Source: an uncultured Prevotellaceae bacterium | Lineage (GTDB): Bacteria > Bacteroidota > Bacteroidia > Bacteroidales > Bacteroidaceae | Direction: 5' to 3' | Length of the DNA: 14,472 nucleotides | Assembly: GCA_947306605.1 (NCBI GenBank) | Contig: CAMZHB010000007.1 | Coordinates: forward strand, 1-14,472 | Shown here: in pieces, positions 6,241 through 14,334 of the stretch | Position numbering within the stretch: position 1 is the stretch's first letter | Layout: each line of letters begins with the position of its first letter | The notes under the pieces: generated by a model | Database searches by the model: none | Seen by the model: the letters and a program-made list of their open reading frames with translations, nothing else | What the model was told of the DNA's origin: nothing | Program-made: the position numbers and the translations under genes

Positions 6241-9060
6241 TTATTCTGCGGGTTTCATGAGGAGGTTCAGGCGGTTCTGCTGCTTGAGCACTACGTCGCG
6301 GACGAAGGCTTGTACGTCTTCCGGGGTTACGGCCTCGATGGCCTCCTTGTAACCCGTGAAACCGTCGCGGCCGAAGAGGATGTTTTCCACAGCTAGGTTT
6401 TGCCAGTAGCTGTTCTCGCGCAGATTGTTCTCGTAACCCTTGAGCATCTGCTCCTTGGCCTTGGCCAGAATATCAGCTGGAGCCGGCTGCGAAGCGAGTT
6501 GCTTGAGACCTTCGTCAACGAGTGCCATTGCAGAGTCGGTCTTTTCGGGAGTGACGGGGGCTATCGTCTGCAGGATGAAGAACGGTTCGGGCATGTCTTC
6601 CAACATGATCATGGAATTGACGGAATAAGCCAAGCTGTGCTCCTCGCGGATACTCTTCAGATAAATGTCGTCGAGCACACGGCCGGTGGCGGCGGCAATG
6701 GCGCGGTTCTTAACAGTATTGTCGTAGGCGCCGTTCCATACCTGGAGCATGTAGGTGATGGGCGTCTCCATCTTTTTCTGGAAGATGCAGTCCTGCATAC
6801 CTTTCCACAGGCGCACACCGTCGTCGGTGATGTCCTCAACCTGGTTGTTGACGGGCAAGCTGGCGAGGTACTGGCAGGAGAGGAGACGCAGCGAGTCTTC
6901 GTCGACATTACCTGTGAAGATGAATGTGAAGTCGCCGGGAGCGCCCAAGCGTTCTACGGCCATCTGCAGGATTTGGTCGTAGTCGACGTTGGCCAGACGC
7001 TGGAGCGTCATGGGCTGTTGGCGCGGGTTGTTGTTGGCGAGACGTATCATGATGGAATCCTGGAAGGCACTCAGCGGGTTGGCGTTGCGGTTGGCCAGAG
7101 CCTGCTCTTCCTGCTTGATGACGTTACGGAAGTTGAGCGTGTCGTAACTGATCTCGGTGAACTGCAGGTAGATGAGCTGCATGAGTGTGCGCAGGTCTTT
7201 GGGCGAAGAGAAGCCGCGGAGGCTTTCGCTGAAATGACCCAGACTGGGAGCCATGCTGACCTGACGGCCGGTGAGGGCCTTACGGAGATCGTTGCTGTTG
7301 AACTTGCCCAGACCGTTTTCAGCCATCACGTCGTCGAACACGGCAGCGTTGTCCATCTGCTCGAGCGGCAGTTTGGAGTTACCGCCCTTGCTGACTGCCG
7401 TGAAGAGCACTTTGGCTTCATCGAAGTCTGTCTTCTTGTAGAGCACTTTGATGCCATTGGAGAGAACCAGTGCCTTGTAACCCAGTTTGTCAACGGGGAG
7501 TTCCTGCTTGATTGTGCCGGCCGTAGGCTCGTTGTCAATCAACTTGGTGTCGACCGTAGCCGTCTCGTAGGGCTGTATGTCCTCGGCTTTCACTTCGGCC
7601 AGCGTCTGGCTGAAGAGTTCGGGCGTCGGCACTTCGTAGCCTTCGCGTTCGGGATACATGGCCAGTACCACCACGTTGGTGTCGACGGTGCCCACCAGTT
7701 CCTTGGCTGCTTGGTTCACCATGTCAATGGGCAGGGCTTGGGCCATCTGCTGGTAAAGCTGGTATTTGGTTTCAAAGTCAGTTTTCAGCTCGTTGTCGAG
7801 GAAGTGGTTTACACACTCGTTGACCAGACGTTCGCTCTTGATGGTCTTGCGGGCATCGCGGGCTTGATCGAGGTCGCTGAGGAACTGCTTCTTGGCGCGT
7901 TCATATTCAAAGTAGTTGAAGCCGTATTTGCCCACGCGGACAATTTCGCGCATCAGGTCGGCCACGGCTTCCTTTGTCTTGCCATCCTTCGGAATCAACT
8001 GGAAAGTCAGAGCCTTCTGTGTGGAAGCCAAGATGAAGTCGCCGTCCTCCATCTCGAGGGCATTGAAGGGAGCGTCGGGATTCTGTTTGAGGTCGTCGAA
8101 GCGGTAGTTGTACATCTTGCACATGACGTTCATCAAGTAATTCATGGGCAGGGCGGCCACGGTGGAGCGGAGCTCGCGGGGCAGTTGCTCGTGCTTGATG
8201 GTGAAGAGCACGATGGGCATGGTCACTTCCCTGTCTTTGTCAACGGCAAAGATGGGCTGGTCGTTCTGTGGCACTTCGAAGTACTCGAACTTAGCCGGGT
8301 TCTTGGCTTTCTCAATGGGCGAGAAGAGGTCTTTCACCTTCTTTTCCATCTGCTTCACGTCGATGTCGCCCACAATGATGAGGCCCTGCAAGTCGGGGCG
8401 GTACCACTTCTCGTAGTAGTCGCGCAGCACCTGAGGTTCGAAGTTGTCGATGACGCTCATCAGGCCGATGGGAAGACGCTTGCCGTAGCGCGAGTTGGGC
8501 ATGATGGTTTCCAACTGGCGTTCCAGAATGCGCATCATGGAACTCGAACGCATGCGCCACTCCTCGTGGATGACGCCGCGTTCCTTGTCAATTTCCTTCG
8601 GGTCGAGCGTCAGTCCGTTGGCCCAGTCGTAGAGGATATATAGACAGGAGTCGAGGTTGGCTTCGTCGGTCGTGGGCACGTTGTTGATGTTATAGACCGT
8701 GCGGTCGGCTGCGGTGTAAGCGTTGAGGTCGGCACCGAACTGTACGCCGATGCGCTGGCAGAAGTTTACTACGCCGTTGCCCTTGAAGTGGTCACTGCCG
8801 TTGAAGCACATGTGCTCCAGGAAGTGGGCCAGGCCACGTTGGTTTTCTTCTTCCTGCACGGAGCCCACCTTCTGGGCAATGTAGAAGAAAGCGCGGTCCT
8901 TAGGATTCTCGTTGTGCTGAATGTAATAGGTCATCCCGTTGGGGAGAGTACCTTTTACCACGTCTTTGTCGAATGGCAACTGCTGGGACGTCGGATCCAT
9001 CTGGGCTTTGGCCAGACTGCAGCAAAGCAATGCTGCCATCAGAATGATTGTTTTTCTCAT
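6241..9060 (-). CDS. Secreted M16 family zinc metallopeptidase, two-domain
   Basis: This 939-residue exported peptidase belongs to the insulinase/pitrilysin group. The ATG at 9060 opens into a signal peptide (MRKTIILMAALLCCSLAKAQ, signal peptidase I site after AKA). A longer frame reaches 9144, but its extra 28 codons cross a -7 box and hide the signal peptide, so it is rejected. The inverted zinc motif HFLEH is at 79-83, and Glu160 in KERGVIHEEW has the spacing expected for the third zinc ligand. The second half (about 500-930) repeats the fold without HxxEH, as is usual for the non-catalytic half; GRQVSMAPSLGHFSESLRGF is typical of the M16 C-terminal domain. Relatives degrade peptides or small proteins in the periplasm. 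It is monocistronic, with a promoter box upstream and a strong terminator downstream. The natural substrate is unknown. Confidence 0.93.
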   Translation of the reverse strand: MRKTIILMAALLCCSLAKAQMDPTSQQLPFDKDVVKGTLPNGMTYYIQHNENPKDRAFFYIAQKVGSVQEEENQRGLAHFLEHMCFNGSDHFKGNGVVNFCQRIGVQFGADLNAYTAADRTVYNINNVPTTDEANLDSCLYILYDWANGLTLDPKEIDKERGVIHEEWRMRSSSMMRILERQLETIMPNSRYGKRLPIGLMSVIDNFEPQVLRDYYEKWYRPDLQGLIIVGDIDVKQMEKKVKDLFSPIEKAKNPAKFEYFEVPQNDQPIFAVDKDREVTMPIVLFTIKHEQLPRELRSTVAALPMNYLMNVMCKMYNYRFDDLKQNPDAPFNALEMEDGDFILASTQKALTFQLIPKDGKTKEAVADLMREIVRVGKYGFNYFEYERAKKQFLSDLDQARDARKTIKSERLVNECVNHFLDNELKTDFETKYQLYQQMAQALPIDMVNQAAKELVGTVDTNVVVLAMYPEREGYEVPTPELFSQTLAEVKAEDIQPYETATVDTKLIDNEPTAGTIKQELPVDKLGYKALVLSNGIKVLYKKTDFDEAKVLFTAVSKGGNSKLPLEQMDNAAVFDDVMAENGLGKFNSNDLRKALTGRQVSMAPSLGHFSESLRGFSSPKDLRTLMQLIYLQFTEISYDTLNFRNVIKQEEQALANRNANPLSAFQDSIMIRLANNNPRQQPMTLQRLANVDYDQILQMAVERLGAPGDFTFIFTGNVDEDSLRLLSCQYLASLPVNNQVEDITDDGVRLWKGMQDCIFQKKMETPITYMLQVWNGAYDNTVKNRAIAAATGRVLDDIYLKSIREEHSLAYSVNSMIMLEDMPEPFFILQTIAPVTPEKTDSAMALVDEGLKQLASQPAPADILAKAKEQMLKGYENNLRENSYWQNLAVENILFGRDGFTGYKEAIEAVTPEDVQAFVRDVVLKQQNRLNLLMKPAE

Positions 9061-9114
9061 GATAATTTGATATTTTAATTTGGATATTCGCCTATTAGAT
9101 GCACAATGCGCCCG

Positions 9115-9122
9115 CAAAATTA
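9115..9122 (-). promoter_or_regulatory. -7 box for the M16 peptidase gene
   Basis: TAATTTTG on the minus strand fits TAnnTTTG fully and lies 54 bases before the ATG at 9060. At the -33 distance the sequence is ATG rather than TTG (two of three). The gap from priA to this gene (9061-9200) is AT-rich and holds no clear priA terminator, only a weak GACTT/AAGTC pairing, so some read-through from priA is possible. Confidence 0.6.
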
Positions 9123-9200
9123 CAAATTTCCAAATAGAAATCATCTTATTTGGTTGAAAAACATGCGTCGGCTGACTTTTCTCAAATAAAAACGGAAGTC

Positions 9201-11675
9201 CTACAGTGGATCTACATCGAATACCAACTGTACAGAGTGGAAAGGAGTCTGGGCTGTCAAGGCCTGTGCGGCTTGATGGAGCTGTTGGCGTACGGTGCGG
9301 CTGTCGGTCTGACGTTCTATTTTAAGGGCTATCTTGCGAATGAACATCATTTGTACGCGGCTCACGGGCGGCTTGTCAGGTCCCAGCACGCGGTTGCCGA
9401 AGGTAACGCGCAGCGTGGTGGCTAATGACAGGGCGGCCTGGTCCGCAATGCTGTAGTCGCGGTGCCGCACATAGATATAGATGAGGCGGTGGAAGGGCGG
9501 ATAGTGGAATTGCTGCCGCTCGGCCAGTTGCTCCTGATACATGGCGGTGTAGTCGTTGCGGATGACTTGGTCGATGATGGGGTAATTGGCGCGTCGGGTC
9601 TGGAGGATGACGTAGCCTTGCTTGCCGCGTCGGCCGGCCCGTCCGGATACTTGGGCCATCATTTGGAAGGCTCGCTCGAAACTGCGGAAATCGGGCCGTG
9701 TGAGCATGGAGTCGGCGTCGAGAATGCCCACCACGTGAACATTGTCGAAGTCGAGGCCTTTCGACACCATTTGGGTGCCGATGAGAATGTCGGTTTGCCC
9801 TTCGGAAAAATCGTTGATGATATGTTCGTAAGCATTGCGTGACCGGGTGGTGTCAAGGTCCAGTCGGGCGGTGCGGGCTGTGGGGAAGAGACAGTGCACT
9901 TCTTCTTCGATCTTTTCAGTGCCGAAGCCGAACTGGCGCAGATGGGTATCACCGCAGTTCGGACATTTTGGGGGCAGGGCAAACGACTTGCCGCAATAGT
10001 GGCACACCAGACGGTTCTCCTTCTGGTGGTAGGTAAGGCTCACGTCGCAGGTTTCGCAGCTCGGCACCCAACCGCAAGTGGGACACTCCACTACGGGAGC
10101 ATAGCCCCGGCGGTTTTGGAAGAGGATGACTTGTTCTTTATTCTCCAGCGCGGCACGGATTTCTTCTTTCAACCGCGGCGAGAAAGGTAGCTTCATCTGT
10201 TTGGTGCGCAACAGTTCTTTCACGTCAGCTACCTCAATGAGGGGTAACTGCATGTTGCCGTAACGTTGCATGAGTTCCACCAATCCGTATTTGCCGTTGC
10301 AGGCATTCCAGTAAGTCTCCAGACTCGGTGTGGCCGTGCCCAGCAAAGTCTTTGCCCCGAAGAGAGATGCCAGTACGATGGCCACGTCGCGGGCATTGTA
10401 GCGAGGGGCTGGGTCCTGTTGCTTGTACGATGTTTCGTGTTCCTCGTCCACAATGACCAGTCCGAGGTCTCGGTAAGGCAAGAACAAGGCCGAGCGGGCG
10501 CCGAGCATCACACCGTAAGGTTTGTCTGAAAGCTGTTTCTGCCAAATCTCCACACGTTCGGCATCGGGGAAACGGGAATGGTAAACGCCGAGTTCCGCTC
10601 CGAAGATACGTCGCAACCGGTTCGTGATTTGGGTGGTCAAGGCGATTTCCGGCAGAAGATACACCACCTGTTTGCCCTTTGCCAGTTGTTCGCGGATGAG
10701 ACGGATGTAAACCTCGGTCTTGCCGCTGGATGTCACACCGTGGAGCAGGCAAACGGATTTGTCCCGGAATGTTTCGTGTATTTGGTCGAAAGCCGCCTGT
10801 TGCCCTTCGGTGAGGGGCAGCTGTTGCGACACGGCTTGTTCCGTGATGTTGAGGCGGCCCACTTCATAGTCGTAGACCTCCATGATGCCTTTGGCCCGTA
10901 AAGCCATGAGCACTGCTGCCGAGCCGCTAGAGTGGCTGAGCAGTTTGGCCTTGCTCACTTCTTCGATGAGTTTGGGATTCTTTAAAGTCAGGGCCGTAGG
11001 AACTCCGGCTAGGTCCAGATAAGCTGACACCATTTGCAGCCGTTTCGGAGTCTTTTCCAGTGCGTCCAGCAGTTCGTGCAGGGCCGTTATGTCAAGGTAT
11101 TGCGGGGCGATTCGCACGTGGCTCTCGGTCTTGGGGCGGAAGGTGCTGCCGATGCTCTCTTGGACGGTCACGGCTCCACATGCCATCAGGTTACGTACGG
11201 CAGTCATCACACGGACGTCCTTCAGTTGCTTCTGCAGTTGGGCTACGGTTTGGGCATTGCCGTTCTTCAGAAGTTCGTAAATGCTCACCTCCTTTGGCTT
11301 GAGCCTGTCCCAACGCTCGAAGTCGTCGTTTGCGGACAATATGCTCTCGCTGGCCAGTTTCAGTCCGGCCGGCAGCGCGGCCTTATAGACATCGCCTATG
11401 GGGCAGAGGTAATATTGCGCCATCCATTGCCATAGTTTCAACTGCTGGGGAGTCAGAATGGGCGAGTCTTCGAGGATGTCTACCAGTTCCTTCACCTTGA
11501 AGTCGCCGGCAGGAGCTTCGTTGTGGATGCGGGTCACAATGCCGGAGTACTGTTTCTGCGCCCCAAAGGGTACAATGACACGCTGTCCCGTCACCACGCG
11601 TCCTTCCAGGGCGGCGGGCAACCGGTAGGTGAAGGTGCCTTCAAGGGGTAGGGGCAGTATGACGTCGGCAAACAT
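9201..11675 (-). CDS. priA: Primosomal protein N' (replication restart helicase PriA)
   Basis: This 824-residue protein is a superfamily 2 DNA helicase that recognises stalled forks and reloads the replicative helicase. The N-terminal 3'-end-binding domain opens with FADVILPLPLEGTFTYRLP. The helicase core carries Walker A GVTSSGKT (313-320), the DEEH box (410-413), GTATPSLET (446-454) and motif VI QVSGRAGRRGK (675-685). Eight cysteines at 531, 534, 540, 543, 558, 561, 571 and 574 form the two zinc sites between the helicase lobes, a PriA hallmark. GTQMVSKGLDFDNV (633-646) is also characteristic. Length is slightly above that of E. coli PriA (about 730), mainly in the linker before the helicase core. 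It is the last gene of a three-gene run, starting 15 bases after the stop of the carbonic anhydrase-like gene. No promoter box was seen in that gap, so it is probably co-transcribed. Confidence 0.97.
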   Translation of the reverse strand: MFADVILPLPLEGTFTYRLPAALEGRVVTGQRVIVPFGAQKQYSGIVTRIHNEAPAGDFKVKELVDILEDSPILTPQQLKLWQWMAQYYLCPIGDVYKAALPAGLKLASESILSANDDFERWDRLKPKEVSIYELLKNGNAQTVAQLQKQLKDVRVMTAVRNLMACGAVTVQESIGSTFRPKTESHVRIAPQYLDITALHELLDALEKTPKRLQMVSAYLDLAGVPTALTLKNPKLIEEVSKAKLLSHSSGSAAVLMALRAKGIMEVYDYEVGRLNITEQAVSQQLPLTEGQQAAFDQIHETFRDKSVCLLHGVTSSGKTEVYIRLIREQLAKGKQVVYLLPEIALTTQITNRLRRIFGAELGVYHSRFPDAERVEIWQKQLSDKPYGVMLGARSALFLPYRDLGLVIVDEEHETSYKQQDPAPRYNARDVAIVLASLFGAKTLLGTATPSLETYWNACNGKYGLVELMQRYGNMQLPLIEVADVKELLRTKQMKLPFSPRLKEEIRAALENKEQVILFQNRRGYAPVVECPTCGWVPSCETCDVSLTYHQKENRLVCHYCGKSFALPPKCPNCGDTHLRQFGFGTEKIEEEVHCLFPTARTARLDLDTTRSRNAYEHIINDFSEGQTDILIGTQMVSKGLDFDNVHVVGILDADSMLTRPDFRSFERAFQMMAQVSGRAGRRGKQGYVILQTRRANYPIIDQVIRNDYTAMYQEQLAERQQFHYPPFHRLIYIYVRHRDYSIADQAALSLATTLRVTFGNRVLGPDKPPVSRVQMMFIRKIALKIERQTDSRTVRQQLHQAAQALTAQTPFHSVQLVFDVDPL

Positions 11676-11690
11676 GTACGGTGTGTCGTG

Positions 11691-12227
11691 TTATTCTTGC
11701 GACGGATTGACCACAGTGTCGGGATTCTCGTCCATATAGTATTTGGCGTAGGCCACGTAGTGTTTGGCGTTGTCCGTTTGTCCCGGACGGGTGGGCTTAA
11801 GGTATTTTGCCGGTACGCCGCCCCATATTTCGTGGGGTGGAATTTTTGTGTTCTGCAATACCAGTGCGCCGGCGGCCACAATGGAGCCTTCGCCCACCTC
11901 GCAACCGTCGAGCAGAGTGGCTCCCATGCCGATGAGAGCCCCGTCACGAATGGTGCAGGCATGGACGGTGACATTGTGTCCTATGGTCACGTCGCTGCCG
12001 ATGTGGGTCGGTCCCGTGTCGTGGGTTACGTGGATACACGAGCCGTCCTGCACATTGCTGCGATCGCCGATGGTAATGGGGGCTACGTCGCCGCGCACTA
12101 CGGCGTTGAACCACACGCTGCATTCGTCGCCCATGGTCACGTCGCCGATGACGCTGGCGTTTTCCGACAGGTAGCAATCCTTGCCGAAACGCGGTGTCAT
12201 GCCTTTGTAAGATTTGATTAAAGCCAT
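11691..12227 (-). CDS. Gamma-class carbonic anhydrase-like hexapeptide protein
   Basis: This 178-residue left-handed beta-helix protein belongs to the CamH/YrdA/PaaY group. Isoleucine/valine-rich hexapeptide repeats fill residues 20-125, followed by a C-terminal helix (DNAKHYVAYAKYYMDE). The three zinc histidines of gamma carbonic anhydrases are all present: His66 (GSCIHV), His84 and His89 (IGHNVTVH), spaced as in the short CamH type without the acidic loop of Methanosarcina Cam. Arg45 and Asp47 (VVRGDV) and Gln60 are also conserved. It may hydrate CO2, but many relatives are inactive in vitro and an acyltransferase-like function cannot be excluded. It lies 25 bases downstream of the Xaa-Pro aminopeptidase stop and 15 bases upstream of priA, in what looks like one transcript. 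Confidence 0.9.
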   Translation of the reverse strand: MALIKSYKGMTPRFGKDCYLSENASVIGDVTMGDECSVWFNAVVRGDVAPITIGDRSNVQDGSCIHVTHDTGPTHIGSDVTIGHNVTVHACTIRDGALIGMGATLLDGCEVGEGSIVAAGALVLQNTKIPPHEIWGGVPAKYLKPTRPGQTDNAKHYVAYAKYYMDENPDTVVNPSQE

Positions 12228-12252
12228 ATTTCTTTGTAGATGATTGTTCAGG

Positions 12253-14034
12253 TTAAATTTCCTTTGTCGCTTCGGCCAGCCAGTCGCGGTCGGCCTGGTC
12301 TTCCAGCCACGGAGTCAGCGTTTCCCTCACGGTGCGGTGGTAGTCGTTGAGCCACTTCACCTCGGTATCCGTCAGCATGCTTTTGTCAATCGGTGTCGTG
12401 TCGATAGGGCAGAGCGTGAGCGGCTCGAAGGCGTAGAACTGTCCGAACTCCGTTTTCTTGTCCTTCACGCAGAGCAACACGTTCTCCGTCCTCACCCCGA
12501 AGCGTCCGGCCAGATAGATGCCCGGTTCGTCCGTCACCGTCATGTCGGCGTCGATCACGGCCGGCACATGGTTCATACGGATTTGGTGAGGCCCTTCGTG
12601 CACATTCAGGAAACTGCCCACGCCGTGCCCCGTGCCGTGGCCGTAGTTGTAACCCTCCTGCCACATGGCGTAGCGGGCGGCCAGGTCCAGTTGAGTGCCG
12701 CAGGTGCCTTGGGGGAATTTGACGCGGCTCAGGGCGATGTGTCCTTTTAATACTAAGGTATAAATGTGCTTCTCCTCCTCCGTGGGCGTGCCCAGGGCGA
12801 TGGTACGTGTGATGTCGGTCGTTCCGTCCTGATATTGCGCCCCGCTGTCGAGCAGCAGGAAACCCTCGGACCGCAGTTCGCGGTCCGTCTCGGGCGTGGC
12901 TTCATAGTGCACGATGGCCCCGTGGTCGCCGTAGGCCGCGATGGTGTCGAAACTCGGTCCGCGGAACATCAGGTTCTCGGCGCGCAGGGCCGTCAGTTTG
13001 CGGTCCACGCCCATCTCCGTCACGCCGCCCTTTGCCACCGCCGGTTTCAGCCAACGCAGAAACTTCACCAGCGCCAGACCGTCGCGCAGCATGGAACGGC
13101 GGAAACCCAGGATTTCGGCCTCGTTCTTGTAAGCCTTCGCCATTCTTATGTACGAGTCGATATACACCGTGTGGCAGTGCTTCGGCGCGTCGAGCAACTT
13201 GCAGTTCAGATTCTTCGGCAAGGCCAGACGCTCCCTTTTCATCTGCTTCAGGTCGCGCAGCACGAAATCGTAAGGCCTTATCTTCACCTTCAGACCCGCC
13301 AGATAGATTAGCACCTCTTTCGGCAACTTGTGGCTGTCCACATAGAGGCACACCTTGCTCTTCGTCACCAGACAATAAGCCATGAACACCGGATTGCACG
13401 GCACGTCCGTGCCCCTCAGGTTCAGCAGCCAGGCCACCTCGTCCAGGGCACCCACCAGCGTGGCGTTCGCCCCGATGGTCTCCAGCATCGTGCGCACCCG
13501 TTCAATCTTGTCCTCCGCACTCTCGCCGGCCAAATCCGCCTTCTGCAGTTCCACCTCGTTGTCGGGCAAGTCCGGGCGGTCCTCCCAGATGTCCTCCCAC
13601 GGGCTCAGGTCCGTTTCCAGTTCAATGCCGCAGGCCGACAGGCCGTCGTCCAACTTGCGCATGTCGGTGTCCGACAGCGTCCAGCCGTCGGCACCCACCG
13701 TGTCGAACTCATACAGATGTTCACACAGCCAGTCGGTCACCTCCGGCGTGCCCGGCTCGCCCGCCTTCATCAGTTTGAACGGCGTCCCCTTCAACTGCTC
13801 CGCGGCCTGCAGCCAATAGCGCGAGTCCGTCCACAGCGCCGCATCCTTCAGCGTCACCACGGCCGTACCCGCCGAGCCCGTAAAGCCCGTCAGCCACTCA
13901 CGCGTCTTCCAGTGGTCAGGCACATATTCACTCAGGTGAGGATCACCCGTGGGCACCACAAAGGCGTCCAACTCTTCCTTGCGCATCCAGGCACGCAGAA
14001 CTTCCACGCGCCCCCAAATACTATCGTTAGTCAT
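12253..14034 (-). CDS. Xaa-Pro aminopeptidase (aminopeptidase P, M24B family, long three-domain form)
   Basis: This 593-residue dinuclear metallopeptidase removes the N-terminal residue from peptides whose second residue is proline. Two creatinase-like N-terminal domains (about 7-135 and 160-315) precede the pita-bread catalytic domain (about 320-530) and a C-terminal M24 tail (about 535-593), the layout of eukaryotic APP1 rather than the shorter E. coli PepP. All five metal ligands are visible: Asp396 (LLLDSGAQ), Asp407 (DGTTDITRT), His470 (GTGHGVGSF), Glu503 (TDEPGIY) and Glu517 (VRTENV). No signal peptide is seen, so it should be cytoplasmic. It leads the run with the carbonic anhydrase-like gene and priA and has a good promoter upstream. 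The start at 14034 is 18 bases downstream of the -7 box. Confidence 0.96.
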   Translation of the reverse strand: MTNDSIWGRVEVLRAWMRKEELDAFVVPTGDPHLSEYVPDHWKTREWLTGFTGSAGTAVVTLKDAALWTDSRYWLQAAEQLKGTPFKLMKAGEPGTPEVTDWLCEHLYEFDTVGADGWTLSDTDMRKLDDGLSACGIELETDLSPWEDIWEDRPDLPDNEVELQKADLAGESAEDKIERVRTMLETIGANATLVGALDEVAWLLNLRGTDVPCNPVFMAYCLVTKSKVCLYVDSHKLPKEVLIYLAGLKVKIRPYDFVLRDLKQMKRERLALPKNLNCKLLDAPKHCHTVYIDSYIRMAKAYKNEAEILGFRRSMLRDGLALVKFLRWLKPAVAKGGVTEMGVDRKLTALRAENLMFRGPSFDTIAAYGDHGAIVHYEATPETDRELRSEGFLLLDSGAQYQDGTTDITRTIALGTPTEEEKHIYTLVLKGHIALSRVKFPQGTCGTQLDLAARYAMWQEGYNYGHGTGHGVGSFLNVHEGPHQIRMNHVPAVIDADMTVTDEPGIYLAGRFGVRTENVLLCVKDKKTEFGQFYAFEPLTLCPIDTTPIDKSMLTDTEVKWLNDYHRTVRETLTPWLEDQADRDWLAEATKEI

Positions 14035-14052
14035 ACATCAAAATTCTCTCTG

Positions 14053-14084
14053 CAAATTTACAAAGAAACACCGTCAAAAAGCAA
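14053..14084 (-). promoter_or_regulatory. Promoter of the aminopeptidase-carbonic anhydrase-priA run
   Basis: On the minus strand TTG (14084-14082) is followed after 21 bases by TAAATTTG (14060-14053). The -7 box is a full match; the spacer is at the long end of the accepted 19-21 range. The leader to the ATG at 14034 is only about 12 bases and has no Shine-Dalgarno motif. It is the only convincing promoter seen for the three genes. Confidence 0.7.
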
Positions 14085-14246
14085 AAGAACCACCTCAATC
14101 TTTCCCTAATATTTTTCTTTCCACTCCCCATCACTCCCTGTCATACTAAATTTTTGTCAACTATTTTTCCGCTGGTTTCGATCGTATTTTAATTATTACA
14201 GATTTACGATACAATAAGTACTTACACATTTTCATTTAATGGCCCT

Positions 14247-14263
14247 AAAAATTGGCAATTTTT
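14247..14263. repeat. Perfect 8-base inverted repeat, possible operator
   Basis: AAAAATTG-G-CAATTTTT is a perfect inverted repeat with a single central base, 33 bases upstream of the -7 box of the methyltransferase gene. The spacing places it around or just upstream of the -33 position, where a DNA-binding regulator could act. It is too short and AT-rich to be a convincing terminator. Confidence 0.4.
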
Positions 14264-14295
14264 ACGTTATAGACCGAATACTCAATAAAATTAAG

Positions 14296-14303
14296 TAAAT
14301 TTG
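14296..14303 (+). promoter_or_regulatory. -7 box for the methyltransferase gene
   Basis: TAAATTTG on the plus strand, 31 bases before the ATG at 14335, is a full match to TAnnTTTG. No TTG stands 19-21 bases upstream. The leader is A-rich. Confidence 0.6.
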
Positions 14304-14334
14304 CAACCAAAAGTAAGAATCTAAAGCAACAGGA

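Larger units (their letters stand above)
14035..14334. other. Divergent AT-rich intergenic region between the aminopeptidase and methyltransferase genes
   Basis: This 300-base stretch holds no gene that I can support. It carries the two divergent promoters at its ends and several short symmetric sequences between them: ATCGTA/TACGAT (14181-14186 and 14205-14210), the palindrome TAAGTACTTA (14215-14224) and AAAAATTG/CAATTTTT (14247-14263). It is visibly richer in A and T than the GC-rich genes to its left. These symmetries may be operator sites or may simply reflect the AT-rich composition. Confidence 0.6.

Noticed and set aside
6400..8643. A plus-strand open frame of 747 codons opposite the M16 peptidase gene
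   Set aside because: Same shadow effect: biased composition, no motif, no promoter or leader, and the minus-strand gene is unambiguous.
9061..9144. An N-terminal extension of the M16 peptidase
   Set aside because: The 28 extra codons include the -7 box and place charged residues before a clean signal peptide that begins at 9060.
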